The position numbers and the translations under genes are program-made. From CAZBDV01 sp964490765 (GTDB lineage: Bacteria > Cloacimonadota > Cloacimonadia > Cloacimonadales > JAJBBL01), in contig CAZBDV010000009.1 of the NCBI GenBank assembly GCA_964490765.1, positions 1 to 64,000 on the forward strand: a DNA stretch of 64,000 bases, in the 5' to 3' direction. Below the pieces are notes generated by a model that saw only the letters and a program-made list of their open reading frames with translations, was not told where the DNA came from and did not search any database. Shown here in pieces: positions 36,541 through 45,795 of this stretch (position 1 is its first letter; each line of letters opens with the position of its first letter).

Positions 36541-38762
36541 AGAAATTGAAGATAGCTTTAGTAGGAAATCCTAATAGTGGGAAGACAACGCTTTTCAATG
36601 CGTTAACCGGATTCAAACAGCAGGTAGGCAACTGGCCTGGAGTAACAGTTGAGAAGAAGAAGGGTAATTTCACATATCGTGACCACAAAATCGAAGTAGT
36701 GGATTTACCTGGCATCTACTCATTTTCTGCGCAATCAATTGACGAGCAGATAGCTCGTGAGTATGTCCTAAACAATCAGGCCGACATTGTGGTCAATATT
36801 ATCGATGCAACCAATCTGGAACGGAGCCTCTACCTGACAACTCAGATCATAGAGATGAAACGTCCTCTGATTATAGCGCTTAACATGCTGGACGTAGCAA
36901 GACAGCGAAGGATCAAGATAGAGATAGAGCATCTGGCCAAACATCTTGGTTGTCCGGTAGCACCAATCATTGCCAGCAAGAAGAGTGGTATCGACGAGTT
37001 GAAGGATATCATCATCGAATCAAAAGAGAGAAAACAGGTTTCTCAAACCAGGGTATTTTACGATTCAGTAGTCGAAGAGATCATTGATGGTCTGGAGAAA
37101 GCAGCAGAGCCATATGCAGAAGAGAGGGGTGTAGACAGTCGCTGGCTGGCTATCAAACTTCTGGAGAATGATTCACTGGCAGTTGATATAACAGAGGGCA
37201 ATCTGAAAGAGCAGGTATTACGTGATGCAAACCGGATAAAGAAACATACCGGACATGAAGCCGATCTGGTAGTTCTGGACGGGCGTTACGGTTTTATCAA
37301 CGGGCTGACAAAAGATGTGATTCATAAAGAGGGGTATTTTCAGAAGAATTTTACTGATTTCATAGATCAGATCGTTCTGAATCGTTTCTTTGGTGTTCCG
37401 ATCTTTCTGGCTATCATGTATCTTGTATTTATAATCACTGTTCGAGTTGGTGAACCGTTAATCGAATTTTTCGATATTTTTATCGGAACTATCTTTGTCG
37501 ATGGCCTAGCAGCTTTGCTCTCCTCGATCAATGCTCCTGCCTGGCTGATCTCTATTCTGGCTCATGGAATAGGTAACGGTATTACCACAGTATCGACCTT
37601 TATCCCTCCGATATTCTTCATCTTCTTCTTTCTCTCCATCCTGGAGGACTCAGGCTATATCTCCCGGGCTGCCTTTGTGATGGATCGGTTTATGCGCTAT
37701 ATCGGACTGCCGGGGAAGGCATTCATACCTATGCTTGTCGGGTTCGGATGCAATGTCCCTGCTATTATGGCTACCAGGACACTGGATAATGAAAATGATC
37801 GAATATTAACCATTCTGATCAATCCTTTCATGTCCTGTGGTGCGAAACTACCGGTCTATGCCCTATTTGCAGCTATCTTCTTCCCGGTTACCGGAGGCAG
37901 GATTATCTTTCTGCTTTATCTGACAGGAATTTTCCTGGCCGTATTCACAGGCTTTGTTTTCAAGAAAACACTCTTCAGAGGAGAGACATCGACTTTTGTC
38001 ATGGAACTACCACTATACCATATTCCCACTATCAACGGAATCATAATGCATACCTGGCGCAGATTGAAGAGCTTCCTGCTCCGTGCCGGCAAGGTGATTA
38101 TCCTGGCAGTAATCGTCCTCTCCTTTATCAACTCAATAGGGACCGACGGGAGATTCCATCTGGAAGAATCGGATAAATCTCTCCTCAGTGCTACAGGCCG
38201 ATTTCTCACTCCCCTATTCTCCCCTATGGGAATCACTCGGGATAACTGGCCAGCTACAGTAGGACTCTTCACAGGGGTCTTTGCCAAAGAAGTTATAATC
38301 GGGACACTCGACACGCTCTACGGTTCTTTGATAGGAGAAGAGGAGATAGAAGGAGAGGAGTTCAGATTCTGGGATGGCATAAAGGAGGCGTTTCAGTCTA
38401 TTCCGGCCGGTTTTTCTGGAGAAGAGGAGTCAGAGGAGATCAGAACCGAGAGTGAAATGGTCAGACGTTTCGGTGGTAAGAATAATGCCTTTGCTTATCT
38501 CCTCTTTGTTCTGATCTACCTGCCCTGTGTCGCCGCAATCGGTGCCATCTATCGAGAGACAAATCTCAAATGGACAATTTTTGCCGCTATATATCTGACT
38601 ATTCTTGCCTGGATCGTAGCCACGATCTTCTATCAGTTCAGTATTTTCGGGCAAAATCCTGCCAGCGCGATTAGCTGGATTATCTTCAGTATAGGTTTGT
38701 ATGTTATAATTTATTTCACATTACGTTTCATAGGTAAACGAAAGGAGAAAATGAGGCTATAA
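36537..38762 (+). CDS. feoB: ferrous iron transporter FeoB
   Basis: Inner-membrane Fe(II) transporter of 741 residues. The N-terminal G domain has G1 GNPNSGKT at 10-17, G3 DLPG, and G4 NMLD near 125, followed by the helical guanine-release domain (about 170-270). The membrane part has the two Gate regions ('LVGFGCNVPAIMATR' and the later repeat). A Glu-rich acidic stretch (about 600-645) interrupts the membrane domain. Coupled to fur by ATGA overlap, and followed at once by feoA. Confidence 0.97.
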   Translation: MKKLKIALVGNPNSGKTTLFNALTGFKQQVGNWPGVTVEKKKGNFTYRDHKIEVVDLPGIYSFSAQSIDEQIAREYVLNNQADIVVNIIDATNLERSLYLTTQIIEMKRPLIIALNMLDVARQRRIKIEIEHLAKHLGCPVAPIIASKKSGIDELKDIIIESKERKQVSQTRVFYDSVVEEIIDGLEKAAEPYAEERGVDSRWLAIKLLENDSLAVDITEGNLKEQVLRDANRIKKHTGHEADLVVLDGRYGFINGLTKDVIHKEGYFQKNFTDFIDQIVLNRFFGVPIFLAIMYLVFIITVRVGEPLIEFFDIFIGTIFVDGLAALLSSINAPAWLISILAHGIGNGITTVSTFIPPIFFIFFFLSILEDSGYISRAAFVMDRFMRYIGLPGKAFIPMLVGFGCNVPAIMATRTLDNENDRILTILINPFMSCGAKLPVYALFAAIFFPVTGGRIIFLLYLTGIFLAVFTGFVFKKTLFRGETSTFVMELPLYHIPTINGIIMHTWRRLKSFLLRAGKVIILAVIVLSFINSIGTDGRFHLEESDKSLLSATGRFLTPLFSPMGITRDNWPATVGLFTGVFAKEVIIGTLDTLYGSLIGEEEIEGEEFRFWDGIKEAFQSIPAGFSGEEESEEIRTESEMVRRFGGKNNAFAYLLFVLIYLPCVAAIGAIYRETNLKWTIFAAIYLTILAWIVATIFYQFSIFGQNPASAISWIIFSIGLYVIIYFTLRFIGKRKEKMRL

Positions 38763-39158
38763 ATGAATTTCAATCGTAAAAAAGGACGAGTTGGGTCATC
38801 ATTCTTCAGGAAAGACCCGGATAATTGCAGATTAAACTGCCAGAGAAAGCATCGTCACCGCTTTGGAAAGGCTATGACCGACTGGAATAATATAGCCCGG
38901 CCTGATATGGTGCTGACTGACTGTCCTGCAGGTTCACTCTGTATGATCATGTACAATCCACACAAGATGACCAAAGAGATAGGACTGAATCCCGGAAAGA
39001 CCATTGCTGTCTTCAAGAATGAACCAGCAGATTCCAATATGATCATCTGTATGGACAACACGAGATACATAGTGGCCAAAACAATCGCCAGTGATATTAC
39101 TGTAAAAGCACACATAGAGGATGAATCTGAAACTGGAGATGTATGTCCGGAAGAATAG
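38763..39158 (+). CDS. feoA: FeoA-domain protein with Cys/His-rich N-terminus
   Basis: 131 residues. The C-terminal 80 residues form the SH3-like FeoA domain ('MVLTDCPAGSLCMIMYN...IGLNPGKTIAVF'). The first 45 residues are basic with C22, C26, H30 and H32, a possible metal site not present in a basic 75-residue FeoA. It starts immediately after the feoB stop with GAGG 6 nt before the ATG. FeoA is thought to bind and stimulate FeoB. Confidence 0.85.
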   Translation: MNFNRKKGRVGSSFFRKDPDNCRLNCQRKHRHRFGKAMTDWNNIARPDMVLTDCPAGSLCMIMYNPHKMTKEIGLNPGKTIAVFKNEPADSNMIICMDNTRYIVAKTIASDITVKAHIEDESETGDVCPEE

Positions 39159-39210
39159 AATTTTGCATCTTCTGCCCTGAACAGACCATCAGCAAGAAAT
39201 TTAACCGGTA

Positions 39211-39438
39211 ATGATACCAGAATTATTGTCTATTCTCGGAGAGCATAAACGCATCTCTCTTACCGAACTGAGCCTTCTGGCAAAAATATCAGAAGAGGTG
39301 GTTGAGCAGATAATGGAGCAGCTCGTAAGGAAGCAACAGGCCAAGAAGGAGACGATTCGCTGCCAGGGTTGTATGAAAGACTGTATGGGATGTGTTAAAC
39401 GTGGTGATCTTATCTTCTATGAAAAGAGAGAATCATAA
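39211..39438 (+). CDS. FeoC-like winged-helix protein with Cys cluster
   Basis: 75 residues. An N-terminal winged-helix region ('HKRISLTELSLLAKISEEVVEQIMEQL', broken) is followed by C51-x2-C54-x3-C58-x2-C61, the pattern expected for a small Fe-S cluster as in FeoC of Enterobacteria. FeoC may sense iron or oxygen and stabilise FeoB. The gene lies 52 bp after feoA. Its 3' end overlaps the next gene by 20 bp. Confidence 0.8.
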   Translation: MIPELLSILGEHKRISLTELSLLAKISEEVVEQIMEQLVRKQQAKKETIRCQGCMKDCMGCVKRGDLIFYEKRES

Positions 39439-40189
39439 TCATAACCCTTATAGGGAGTTACATCCCTATCCCCCTTTTGTTCCACCTCAAGCCAGCAGAC
39501 TGATTGTTGGTAGTTTTCCCCCCATCAAATTAACCCGTCAGATAGTAGAGGATGGCGGAGATTGCATAATTAGAACCTATAATAACTATCTGAAACGTCA
39601 TTCCAGAACGGGGAGAGATGTCGATTTCTATTATGGCAGTGAGAAGAATTACTTCTGGAAACTCTTTGCCGATGTGCACGAAACCAGACTCACCGACCTG
39701 AATAGTATCAAGAGACTGCTGACAGCAACCGATACAGCCATTACCGATATCTTCGAAGTATGCATAAGGAAACTCTACGATAAGAAGAGTAAAAAACTCA
39801 TCCTCCCTTCACAAACACTGAGCAAAAAGAATGATATTGACCTGGCTGTTAGTTCCGGTGACAGCTCCCTCTATCCTCTCATTTTGAGAGATATTCCAGC
39901 AATTCTGGGAAACAACCGGAGTATCAAGAGCTTGATCTTTACTAGCAGTTTCGTTGCCCGGCTGTTCAGAAAGAACTTTGCTCAGCCTCATTATTCCAGT
40001 CAAAATGAAGATACATATATTATAATCGACGGGAGAAAGCTAAAGATAGTTCTTGTTCCGTCTCCCTCGGGTGCAGCCAACGTGAGTATAGGTAATAAGT
40101 TCGAATACAAGCAGAGAAGGCAGGCTGATAAAGAGTTCAATACATACAAATACCGGTTAGAGATTTACCGAAAGGTGCTAATTAATTAA
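39419..40189 (+). CDS. uracil-DNA glycosylase-superfamily-like protein
   Basis: About 256 residues. The likely start is the ATG at 39419, inside the 3' end of the FeoC-like gene; the frame opens at 39392. Residues 31-35 (GSFPP) followed by 'DVDFYYGSEKNYFW' and the C-terminal 'VLVPSPSGAANVS' match the general plan of uracil-DNA glycosylases (motif 1 with aromatic residues and a motif 2 with Pro-Ser-Pro-Ser-x-x-x-Asn). It belongs to a divergent branch (COG3663/Mug-like), and its base specificity cannot be stated. Its place at the end of the iron operon is odd for a repair gene, unless it is co-regulated with iron stress. Confidence 0.65.
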   Translation: MKRENHNHNPYRELHPYPPFVPPQASRLIVGSFPPIKLTRQIVEDGGDCIIRTYNNYLKRHSRTGRDVDFYYGSEKNYFWKLFADVHETRLTDLNSIKRLLTATDTAITDIFEVCIRKLYDKKSKKLILPSQTLSKKNDIDLAVSSGDSSLYPLILRDIPAILGNNRSIKSLIFTSSFVARLFRKNFAQPHYSSQNEDTYIIIDGRKLKIVLVPSPSGAANVSIGNKFEYKQRRQADKEFNTYKYRLEIYRKVLIN

Positions 40190-40281
40190 TCAGGGAGATC
40201 AATCAGTCAGAACCAGACCTTCTCAACACGAATCTATGTTTTCACAGGCAGGAAAATCGATTCTGAAAACTGGTGAAAGCA

Positions 40282-40755
40282 TTACCGTTCTGTCAGGAAT
40301 ACTACAGAATAGCTTACCACACCCTCTTTTGATCCGCTGATTCCCAATCCCTCTTCAGTGGTTGCTTTAACGGATATATTTGCAATATCCGTATTGAGAT
40401 CTTCTGCTATATTGCTCCGCATAGAACTGATATAAGAGGCGATCTTAGGTTCCTGCAGACAGATAGTTGTATCAATATTTCCGATCTGGTAACCCTTATC
40501 CTTGAGCAGAAGATAGACCTCTCTCAATAACTTTCGGCTTTCTATACCCCGGTATTTTTCATCAGTATCGGGAAAGAGGTGCCCTATATCTCCCAGAGCC
40601 AGCGCACCTAACAGTGCGTCGATAATGGCATGCAGTAGCACATCGGCATCGGAATGTCCTGCCAGACCTCGGGAATGAGGAATCTCTACACCACCCAAAA
40701 CGAGTTTTCGCCCTGCTATCAATCTGTGTACATCATAACCAAAACCTATTCTCAT
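40282..40755 (-). CDS. ispF: 2-C-methyl-D-erythritol 2,4-cyclodiphosphate synthase
   Basis: MEP-pathway enzyme, 157 residues with the start at 40755. Metal ligands appear in 'GYDVHRL' (D8/H10) and 'HSDADVLLHAI' (H42 region), and the nucleotide-contact loop 'FPDTDEKYRG' follows; the C-terminal signature is 'VKATTEEGLG'. The ATG begins one base after the glmS stop, behind GGTGGATTGAT. IspF forms trimers and converts CDP-ME-2P to MEcPP. IspD lies two genes upstream. Confidence 0.95.
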   Translation of the reverse strand: MRIGFGYDVHRLIAGRKLVLGGVEIPHSRGLAGHSDADVLLHAIIDALLGALALGDIGHLFPDTDEKYRGIESRKLLREVYLLLKDKGYQIGNIDTTICLQEPKIASYISSMRSNIAEDLNTDIANISVKATTEEGLGISGSKEGVVSYSVVFLTER

Positions 40756-40756
40756 A

Positions 40757-43513
40757 TCAATCCACCGTAATTGATTTAGAAACATTTTTGGGTACATCGG
40801 GATGTACTCCGTGATCTATCATACCGAGCCTGTCGAGATATACCATCTTTCTGACACTCATCTTGAGAGCCAGCAACTGCAGAACGATCGTAGCTGAAAA
40901 TGCTGTCATTAATGTATCACCCGTCTTGGGCAATACAATATATCCGGAGCCGTAGTATGTAGAGTCATTATGCGGATTATTCCTGGCATTCTCCATCAAC
41001 CTGTCGTTCTCCTCGGCTATAACAAAAGTATCAGCTCCTCTGATCTTGTGGGTGTTGATCTGCGAGATCGTCAGATTGATATCACGCTCCTCAGGCCCCG
41101 TAATATAGATTAACGGGTAGGTACGGAACAGAGGTAGAAAGACGTTATAGTCCTGAATAATCTCTTTAAAGAGATCGGTCGCTTCTCTGGAGAAATGGAA
41201 GGGGAAGGTCTTATCGAAGATGTATCTCATTAACGCTTTGGTTACTTCACGACGCATCTCGTAGGGTATTTTCCGTCTAATACCCAGGTCCTCTACACGG
41301 TCAGAGATATGTTCTGTATATTTGATCATCGCTTTGATGTTCTTCAAACCGAAGATCGTGTTCTTACCCAGGATAGTGTTCGGACCATGCTTGAACTCCG
41401 AACCTTCCTGGCCCTCTGTATGGTTGAGGACGGTCTCTCTTATCTTCAGAGCTCCCTCTTTGGCTACTCCAACCAGCCTGGTTGCCAGTATATGTATCGA
41501 GGGCTCCATATAGATTTTACCAGCGACGTAATCGATCTGATCCTTCGTCGATTCTATAGTCTCTTTGATCAACAACGGAATGTCACGGAAGAACTTACGA
41601 TATTTGACAAAATTACGGGATGTCAGATTGGCCTTTTCACAGTTCGGTAACTCACCACTCTTGATCATCTGCTGCTTCATCTCGGCCGTTCTGATTGCCA
41701 GATAATAAAAGAGAGTTATCTGATTAATGAAACTCTTCGTTGCCGGAACAGCGATCTCCTGGCCGCAGAATATTGGGATCGATACATCACTCTTCTCCTG
41801 GCCGAGAGTGGAATTAACATTGTTGACCAGAACGATCGTATTTATATTAACTGGCAAATTATCTATATCATTGAAAATATCTATCAAATCCTTGGTCTCG
41901 CCACTCTGAGAAACTCCGATTACCACATCGTTCTCCTGCAGACATTTACTATACTGGCCACGGAACTCACCCGGTAAAACAGGAATGATCTCGACGCCCG
42001 CTATTTCGTTGAAGAACATAGCACCGACCTTAGTGGCATTGAAAGAGGTGCCGCAGGACATCGTGTAGATGTTACGGCTGTTGCGGAGAGTATTACCGAC
42101 GAGTTCTGTAAACTGCTGTATCTTCTCTTCGAAGTTTTGAAAGTCATAATTCTCTGTAACGGAATCTAATGCCTTGCTGACCAGAATCCTCTTCTTATCG
42201 AACTCCTTACCAATCAAGTCGATGAAGATATTCTTTTCACTCGAGAAGAAGTATTTCCGCTCGAAATCCTCTTTTACCAGCTCATCATATATAGGGGTAT
42301 AATACTCTCTGATTTTCTCGAGAAACTGATCAGACTGTTTCTGAGAGATGAATTTATCGAAAAGCTTCTGTTGTCTGGGAAATTCTTCCTCACTAAGAAT
42401 CTCCTCTGCCAGATTTTCAAAGAGCTTGCGCATCTTATATTTCTTAAGAAAAACAAGCATCCTTCTCCCTGTATTAGAACCTCCATTGATTATCTTAACC
42501 AATCGTCCGGTCGTCTCTATCTCGGCACTGATCTCCTGTTCCATAAAATACTCGAATTCGGGGAGCAGTTCTGTATCCTCGACCCTCAGTTTAGACCTGA
42601 CCGGTTTGCTCTCTATTATATCTCCTTTGTTGTAAGAAAGATGTGGTTTGTTCAGCTTCTTGAAACAGAGATCCTTGAAGGCAAATATCTTGTAAGAATT
42701 AGCATTGAACTCGATAAAAGAGCCCTCTTTCAAATCTACAAGATATTTCGTGAATTTCAGTATCGCCGTCAGATCAGAAGAGACGAGTGAGAAGCGATTA
42801 TCTTTCTCTAATGTCCCTGTACCAAAATAGAGTGAACTTCCCGCTTTGATACCATAGGTGAGCTCGGTTACAGGATCTACTATCACAGCTGCATAAGAAC
42901 CGATCATCTTCTCGGATGCAGAGATTATTGCACGGCGTATACACCCCTTCCGCGTCTCTATATCAACATTCTTATCAGGTGACTTCTTCTCCAGCTCAAT
43001 ATCGAAGTAATGCTCTACCATATGAACAAGCATCTCACCATCATTGTCCGAAAGAACATTGTGCCCCTGATTGAGCAGAAACGTCTTCAACTGCGGGGTA
43101 TTGGTAATATTGCCATTATGAGCTCCGTAGAGATGAACCTTACATCTCACTTCGTGTGGCTGGGCATTGACCCTGTCCACCTTACCGAACGTCGCCCAGC
43201 GAACCTGCCCGCAGAAGATCTTCCCCCTCTGTTTGTTGATCTGTAACGTCTCAATCAGAGTGCTCGGCGCTCCCACATCTTTCATAGCAGCGATCTTCTT
43301 TTTATCGTCCTGGAAGATTGCACCGGTAGAATCATAACCTCTGTATTCCAGCGACTTTAATAAAATTGAGGCATATTCACCCAGACGGGGTGATACCTTG
43401 ACCAGGCTGAGGCCGAGAACACCACAGCCCAAACCAAACAATGGTATGGGTATTTTTAATCTATCCAGTTGAAGCGTGATATGGTGTATTATTTTGACTA
43501 ATTTCTTGATCAT
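40757..43513 (-). CDS. glmS: glutamine-fructose-6-phosphate aminotransferase, enlarged
   Basis: Makes glucosamine-6-phosphate for peptidoglycan and LPS. It is 918 residues against the usual 600-610. All marker motifs are present: nucleophile-type 'GCGVLG' with Cys at residue 30, 'LEYRGYDS', 'RWATFG', 'NAQPHE', 'HNGNITN', the SIS motif 'SQSGETKD', 'EFKHGP', and the C-terminal 'NVSKSITVD'. The extra length comes from a 29-residue N-terminal extension before Cys30 and from insertions of about 130 residues between 345 and 475 and about 90 residues after KHGP. As the Ntn nucleophile must be N-terminal, propeptide removal is implied. A Shine-Dalgarno (AAAAGG, 8 nt) supports the 43513 start. Genes ispD and ispF flank it closely. 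Confidence 0.93.
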   Translation of the reverse strand: MIKKLVKIIHHITLQLDRLKIPIPLFGLGCGVLGLSLVKVSPRLGEYASILLKSLEYRGYDSTGAIFQDDKKKIAAMKDVGAPSTLIETLQINKQRGKIFCGQVRWATFGKVDRVNAQPHEVRCKVHLYGAHNGNITNTPQLKTFLLNQGHNVLSDNDGEMLVHMVEHYFDIELEKKSPDKNVDIETRKGCIRRAIISASEKMIGSYAAVIVDPVTELTYGIKAGSSLYFGTGTLEKDNRFSLVSSDLTAILKFTKYLVDLKEGSFIEFNANSYKIFAFKDLCFKKLNKPHLSYNKGDIIESKPVRSKLRVEDTELLPEFEYFMEQEISAEIETTGRLVKIINGGSNTGRRMLVFLKKYKMRKLFENLAEEILSEEEFPRQQKLFDKFISQKQSDQFLEKIREYYTPIYDELVKEDFERKYFFSSEKNIFIDLIGKEFDKKRILVSKALDSVTENYDFQNFEEKIQQFTELVGNTLRNSRNIYTMSCGTSFNATKVGAMFFNEIAGVEIIPVLPGEFRGQYSKCLQENDVVIGVSQSGETKDLIDIFNDIDNLPVNINTIVLVNNVNSTLGQEKSDVSIPIFCGQEIAVPATKSFINQITLFYYLAIRTAEMKQQMIKSGELPNCEKANLTSRNFVKYRKFFRDIPLLIKETIESTKDQIDYVAGKIYMEPSIHILATRLVGVAKEGALKIRETVLNHTEGQEGSEFKHGPNTILGKNTIFGLKNIKAMIKYTEHISDRVEDLGIRRKIPYEMRREVTKALMRYIFDKTFPFHFSREATDLFKEIIQDYNVFLPLFRTYPLIYITGPEERDINLTISQINTHKIRGADTFVIAEENDRLMENARNNPHNDSTYYGSGYIVLPKTGDTLMTAFSATIVLQLLALKMSVRKMVYLDRLGMIDHGVHPDVPKNVSKSITVD

Positions 43514-43517
43514 ACTG

Positions 43518-44246
43518 TTAACCTTTTCTCTTTATAACTGAGTTTGAGAGTTTTTCTTCTCTCTTTCTTAGTTTATTGATCAGTAGTTTTACGAACTCAT
43601 AATCAGCAGGTTCGGTAAGTTTTATGTTATAAGCCGAGGATTCGGCAATATAAACCGGATAACCGTAATACTCCAGGATACCGGCGTCATCGGTAAAAAC
43701 CTTCTTATCCTCTATTGCCCTCTTATGAGACTGGATAATCAGGTCGTAAGCAAAAATCTGAGGTGTAAAGACTTCATATAGTGAAGTTCTCGGTATTGTC
43801 TCCACAACGAAATCATCTTTCACTTTTTTGATCGTATTACGGATATTATGTCCTGGAACGACCGCTTTGTGCTTTGCAGCGAGTTCCAGAAGTCTGGTGA
43901 TTTCCTCTAGAGTGATAAGTGGCCGGACACCGTCATGGATGAGGACATAATCGGTTGTAGGGGCAACGAGAGATAGAGCATTAAATACCGATTCCTGCCT
44001 CAGGGTACCACCTTTGACGACGACGACATTCTTTTTGGGGAAATGGGAATCAAGTAACTGTTTTGTATAATTCAGGCTATCCTCCGGGGCTGTTACGAAA
44101 ATACTTTCAATATCGGGGTGAAAATAGAAATTCTCAACCGACCAGATTAGAACCGGCTTACCGTTTATATCCAGATACTGTTTTTTATATTTACCGGGAT
44201 AACGCTTCCCGATACCACCTGCCGTTATGATGGCTACGCACTTCAT
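43518..44246 (-). CDS. ispD: 2-C-methyl-D-erythritol 4-phosphate cytidylyltransferase
   Basis: Second step-type enzyme of the MEP pathway, 242 residues. The N-terminal nucleotidyl-transfer loop is 'ITAGGIGKRYPGKYKKQYL' (broken), then 'HDGVRPL' and 'TDDAGILEYYGYPVY' are present, with the C-terminal 'NIKLTEPAD'. A basic tail of about 20 residues exceeds the usual end. First gene of the ispD-glmS-ispF cluster, 4 bp before glmS. Confidence 0.95.
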   Translation of the reverse strand: MKCVAIITAGGIGKRYPGKYKKQYLDINGKPVLIWSVENFYFHPDIESIFVTAPEDSLNYTKQLLDSHFPKKNVVVVKGGTLRQESVFNALSLVAPTTDYVLIHDGVRPLITLEEITRLLELAAKHKAVVPGHNIRNTIKKVKDDFVVETIPRTSLYEVFTPQIFAYDLIIQSHKRAIEDKKVFTDDAGILEYYGYPVYIAESSAYNIKLTEPADYEFVKLLINKLRKREEKLSNSVIKRKG

Positions 44247-44679
44247 AAGCTCTGCCTTTCCTTTATCCGAAATTATCAGATGCAGTATTCAAACAGAGAG
44301 ATAGATGAATTAGTCAAGTAAAAAGAGGGAAACGGCCTATCTGACTCACTTCGCGTCAGGATGCTATCTCAGAGTCTAATATCCCGGGAGCGGCCTGACC
44401 AGTTCACAGGGAAAAGAGAACCGTCAAGAATTGATAATACGATTTTCATTGACATTATACAGGTTATCTGTTCTTTATAGGTAAAATTTATGTAATGAAG
44501 TTCCGGAGTGTCAGCCGGGCTCATAATGGGAGAATATATTGTTTGATTCAAATTGGATGATAATAGTAAAACCTGAACAATTCAGGAAGATATTCTTCAA
44601 ACAATCGAAAGCAACCACAGCATTGATATACCACCATTCATTCAAAAGAAACCCAATCGTTTAAGATTACAAGGAGTTT
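44247..44679 (+). other. 433-bp divergent intergenic region
   Basis: This region separates ispD (minus) from the FecR/cyclase operon (plus). It contains two candidate plus-strand promoters: TTGATA at 44431-44436 with ATTATA at 44454-44459 (17-nt gap), and TTGACA at 44449-44454 with TTTATA at 44474-44479 (19-nt gap). Both give leaders of about 200 bases. No convincing gene is present; a 60-codon frame on the minus strand shows no features. Confidence 0.5.
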
Positions 44680-44682
44680 ATG

Positions 44683-45780
44683 ATGAAGGTATTAGTTTGC
44701 TTGATCGCGATAATGAGTTTGAGCTTGTTCTCATATGCTCAGGACATTTCGATCAGTCTGAATCCACAATACCAGTTCTATAATGTTCTGCCTGTCTCCA
44801 GTTTCGATTATCAGAATCCTGGCAACCAGCCCCTCTTCTTCACAGTCACCGCCAGTAATACAACCGGAGAGCCGATCGATGAATTCTATCTGACCTATTC
44901 GCTCGGATGGAATGACGAGCCTTTAATAGATTTCGAAACCAGGGCCAGGAATCGCGAATCTTTAGCGGCTGATACACCATTGATATTCAACAATCAGGAC
45001 ATACTGGTCGAAACAGGTTCACGTTATTTTTTCAGACCGGTCCCCACTTTGACACTGGCAGAGATAGTAGACCGGATACCTGATTTTCGTGATGTGATTA
45101 TCAATACCGGTATGCTCCCCGATGGTGTCTATCTCTTCACAGTAAGACTGGTTGACGCTAATGACCAGTTACTATCGAACGAAGATAATATGGTTATAAG
45201 GGTAATGAACCCGGGAGGAATCTTTCTGGTCAGTCCGGGAGTATCACTCGGCAATACAATACCTGCGGTCAGCAGCATACCTGTTAGTTTCATCTGGTCG
45301 AGTAATCTGGCTTCCAGCCCGCAAAATCCATTCAGGTTAGTTATCAAGGAGTTTGATGACCCCTCGCTTCTCTCTCCAGATTTTATCGAAATGGAGGGAC
45401 TCACGATTGCTGAGATCGATAATCTGCAGAATACATACTACTCAGACTTTATACCTCTCCAGGACGGCAAGTATTATGCCTGGCAGATATCTACCGAACT
45501 CATTGATCCGACAGTTTCCATTCCACCAGGAATCACCAGCCCCTATTACGTTTTTCGTTATGTAGAGGACGCTTCCTATGATCAGGAGGGGGCAATGAAT
45601 GCAATAAGGATGTATCTGCTCAGCCTGAATATCAACTGGGTGACAGAACTGCTGAATAGTGGTTTTGACCCGAGCGGTATTATAGATTACAATGGAACTG
45701 TCTGGACAGGGAGTGGAGCCGAGAATCTGATTTTCGAGTTACAGAATCGTCAGGTCATTGACGTGAAATTAGCCGATTGA
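44683..45780 (+). CDS. secreted protein heading the FecR/cyclase operon
   Basis: A 365-residue exported protein. The start ATG at 44683 has AAGGAG 6 nt before it; the ATG at 44680 is closer than ideal. A signal peptide (MKVLVCLIAIMSLSLFSYA) precedes beta-rich sequence with Ig-like or Fn3-like strands ('FFTVTASNTTGEP', 'GVYLFTVRLVDAND', 'GKYYAWQISTEL'). I recognise no family. The next gene starts 15 bp later. It may be a surface component read or assembled together with the FecR-domain protein and the barrel. Confidence 0.65.
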   Translation: MKVLVCLIAIMSLSLFSYAQDISISLNPQYQFYNVLPVSSFDYQNPGNQPLFFTVTASNTTGEPIDEFYLTYSLGWNDEPLIDFETRARNRESLAADTPLIFNNQDILVETGSRYFFRPVPTLTLAEIVDRIPDFRDVIINTGMLPDGVYLFTVRLVDANDQLLSNEDNMVIRVMNPGGIFLVSPGVSLGNTIPAVSSIPVSFIWSSNLASSPQNPFRLVIKEFDDPSLLSPDFIEMEGLTIAEIDNLQNTYYSDFIPLQDGKYYAWQISTELIDPTVSIPPGITSPYYVFRYVEDASYDQEGAMNAIRMYLLSLNINWVTELLNSGFDPSGIIDYNGTVWTGSGAENLIFELQNRQVIDVKLAD

Positions 45781-45795
45781 TAGGAGGTAAGGAAA

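Noticed and set aside
44369..44551. 60-codon minus-strand frame upstream of the FecR operon
   Set aside because: No ribosome-binding site, no domain or signal features, and it overlaps the best promoter candidates; looks like chance openness in a gene-free gap.
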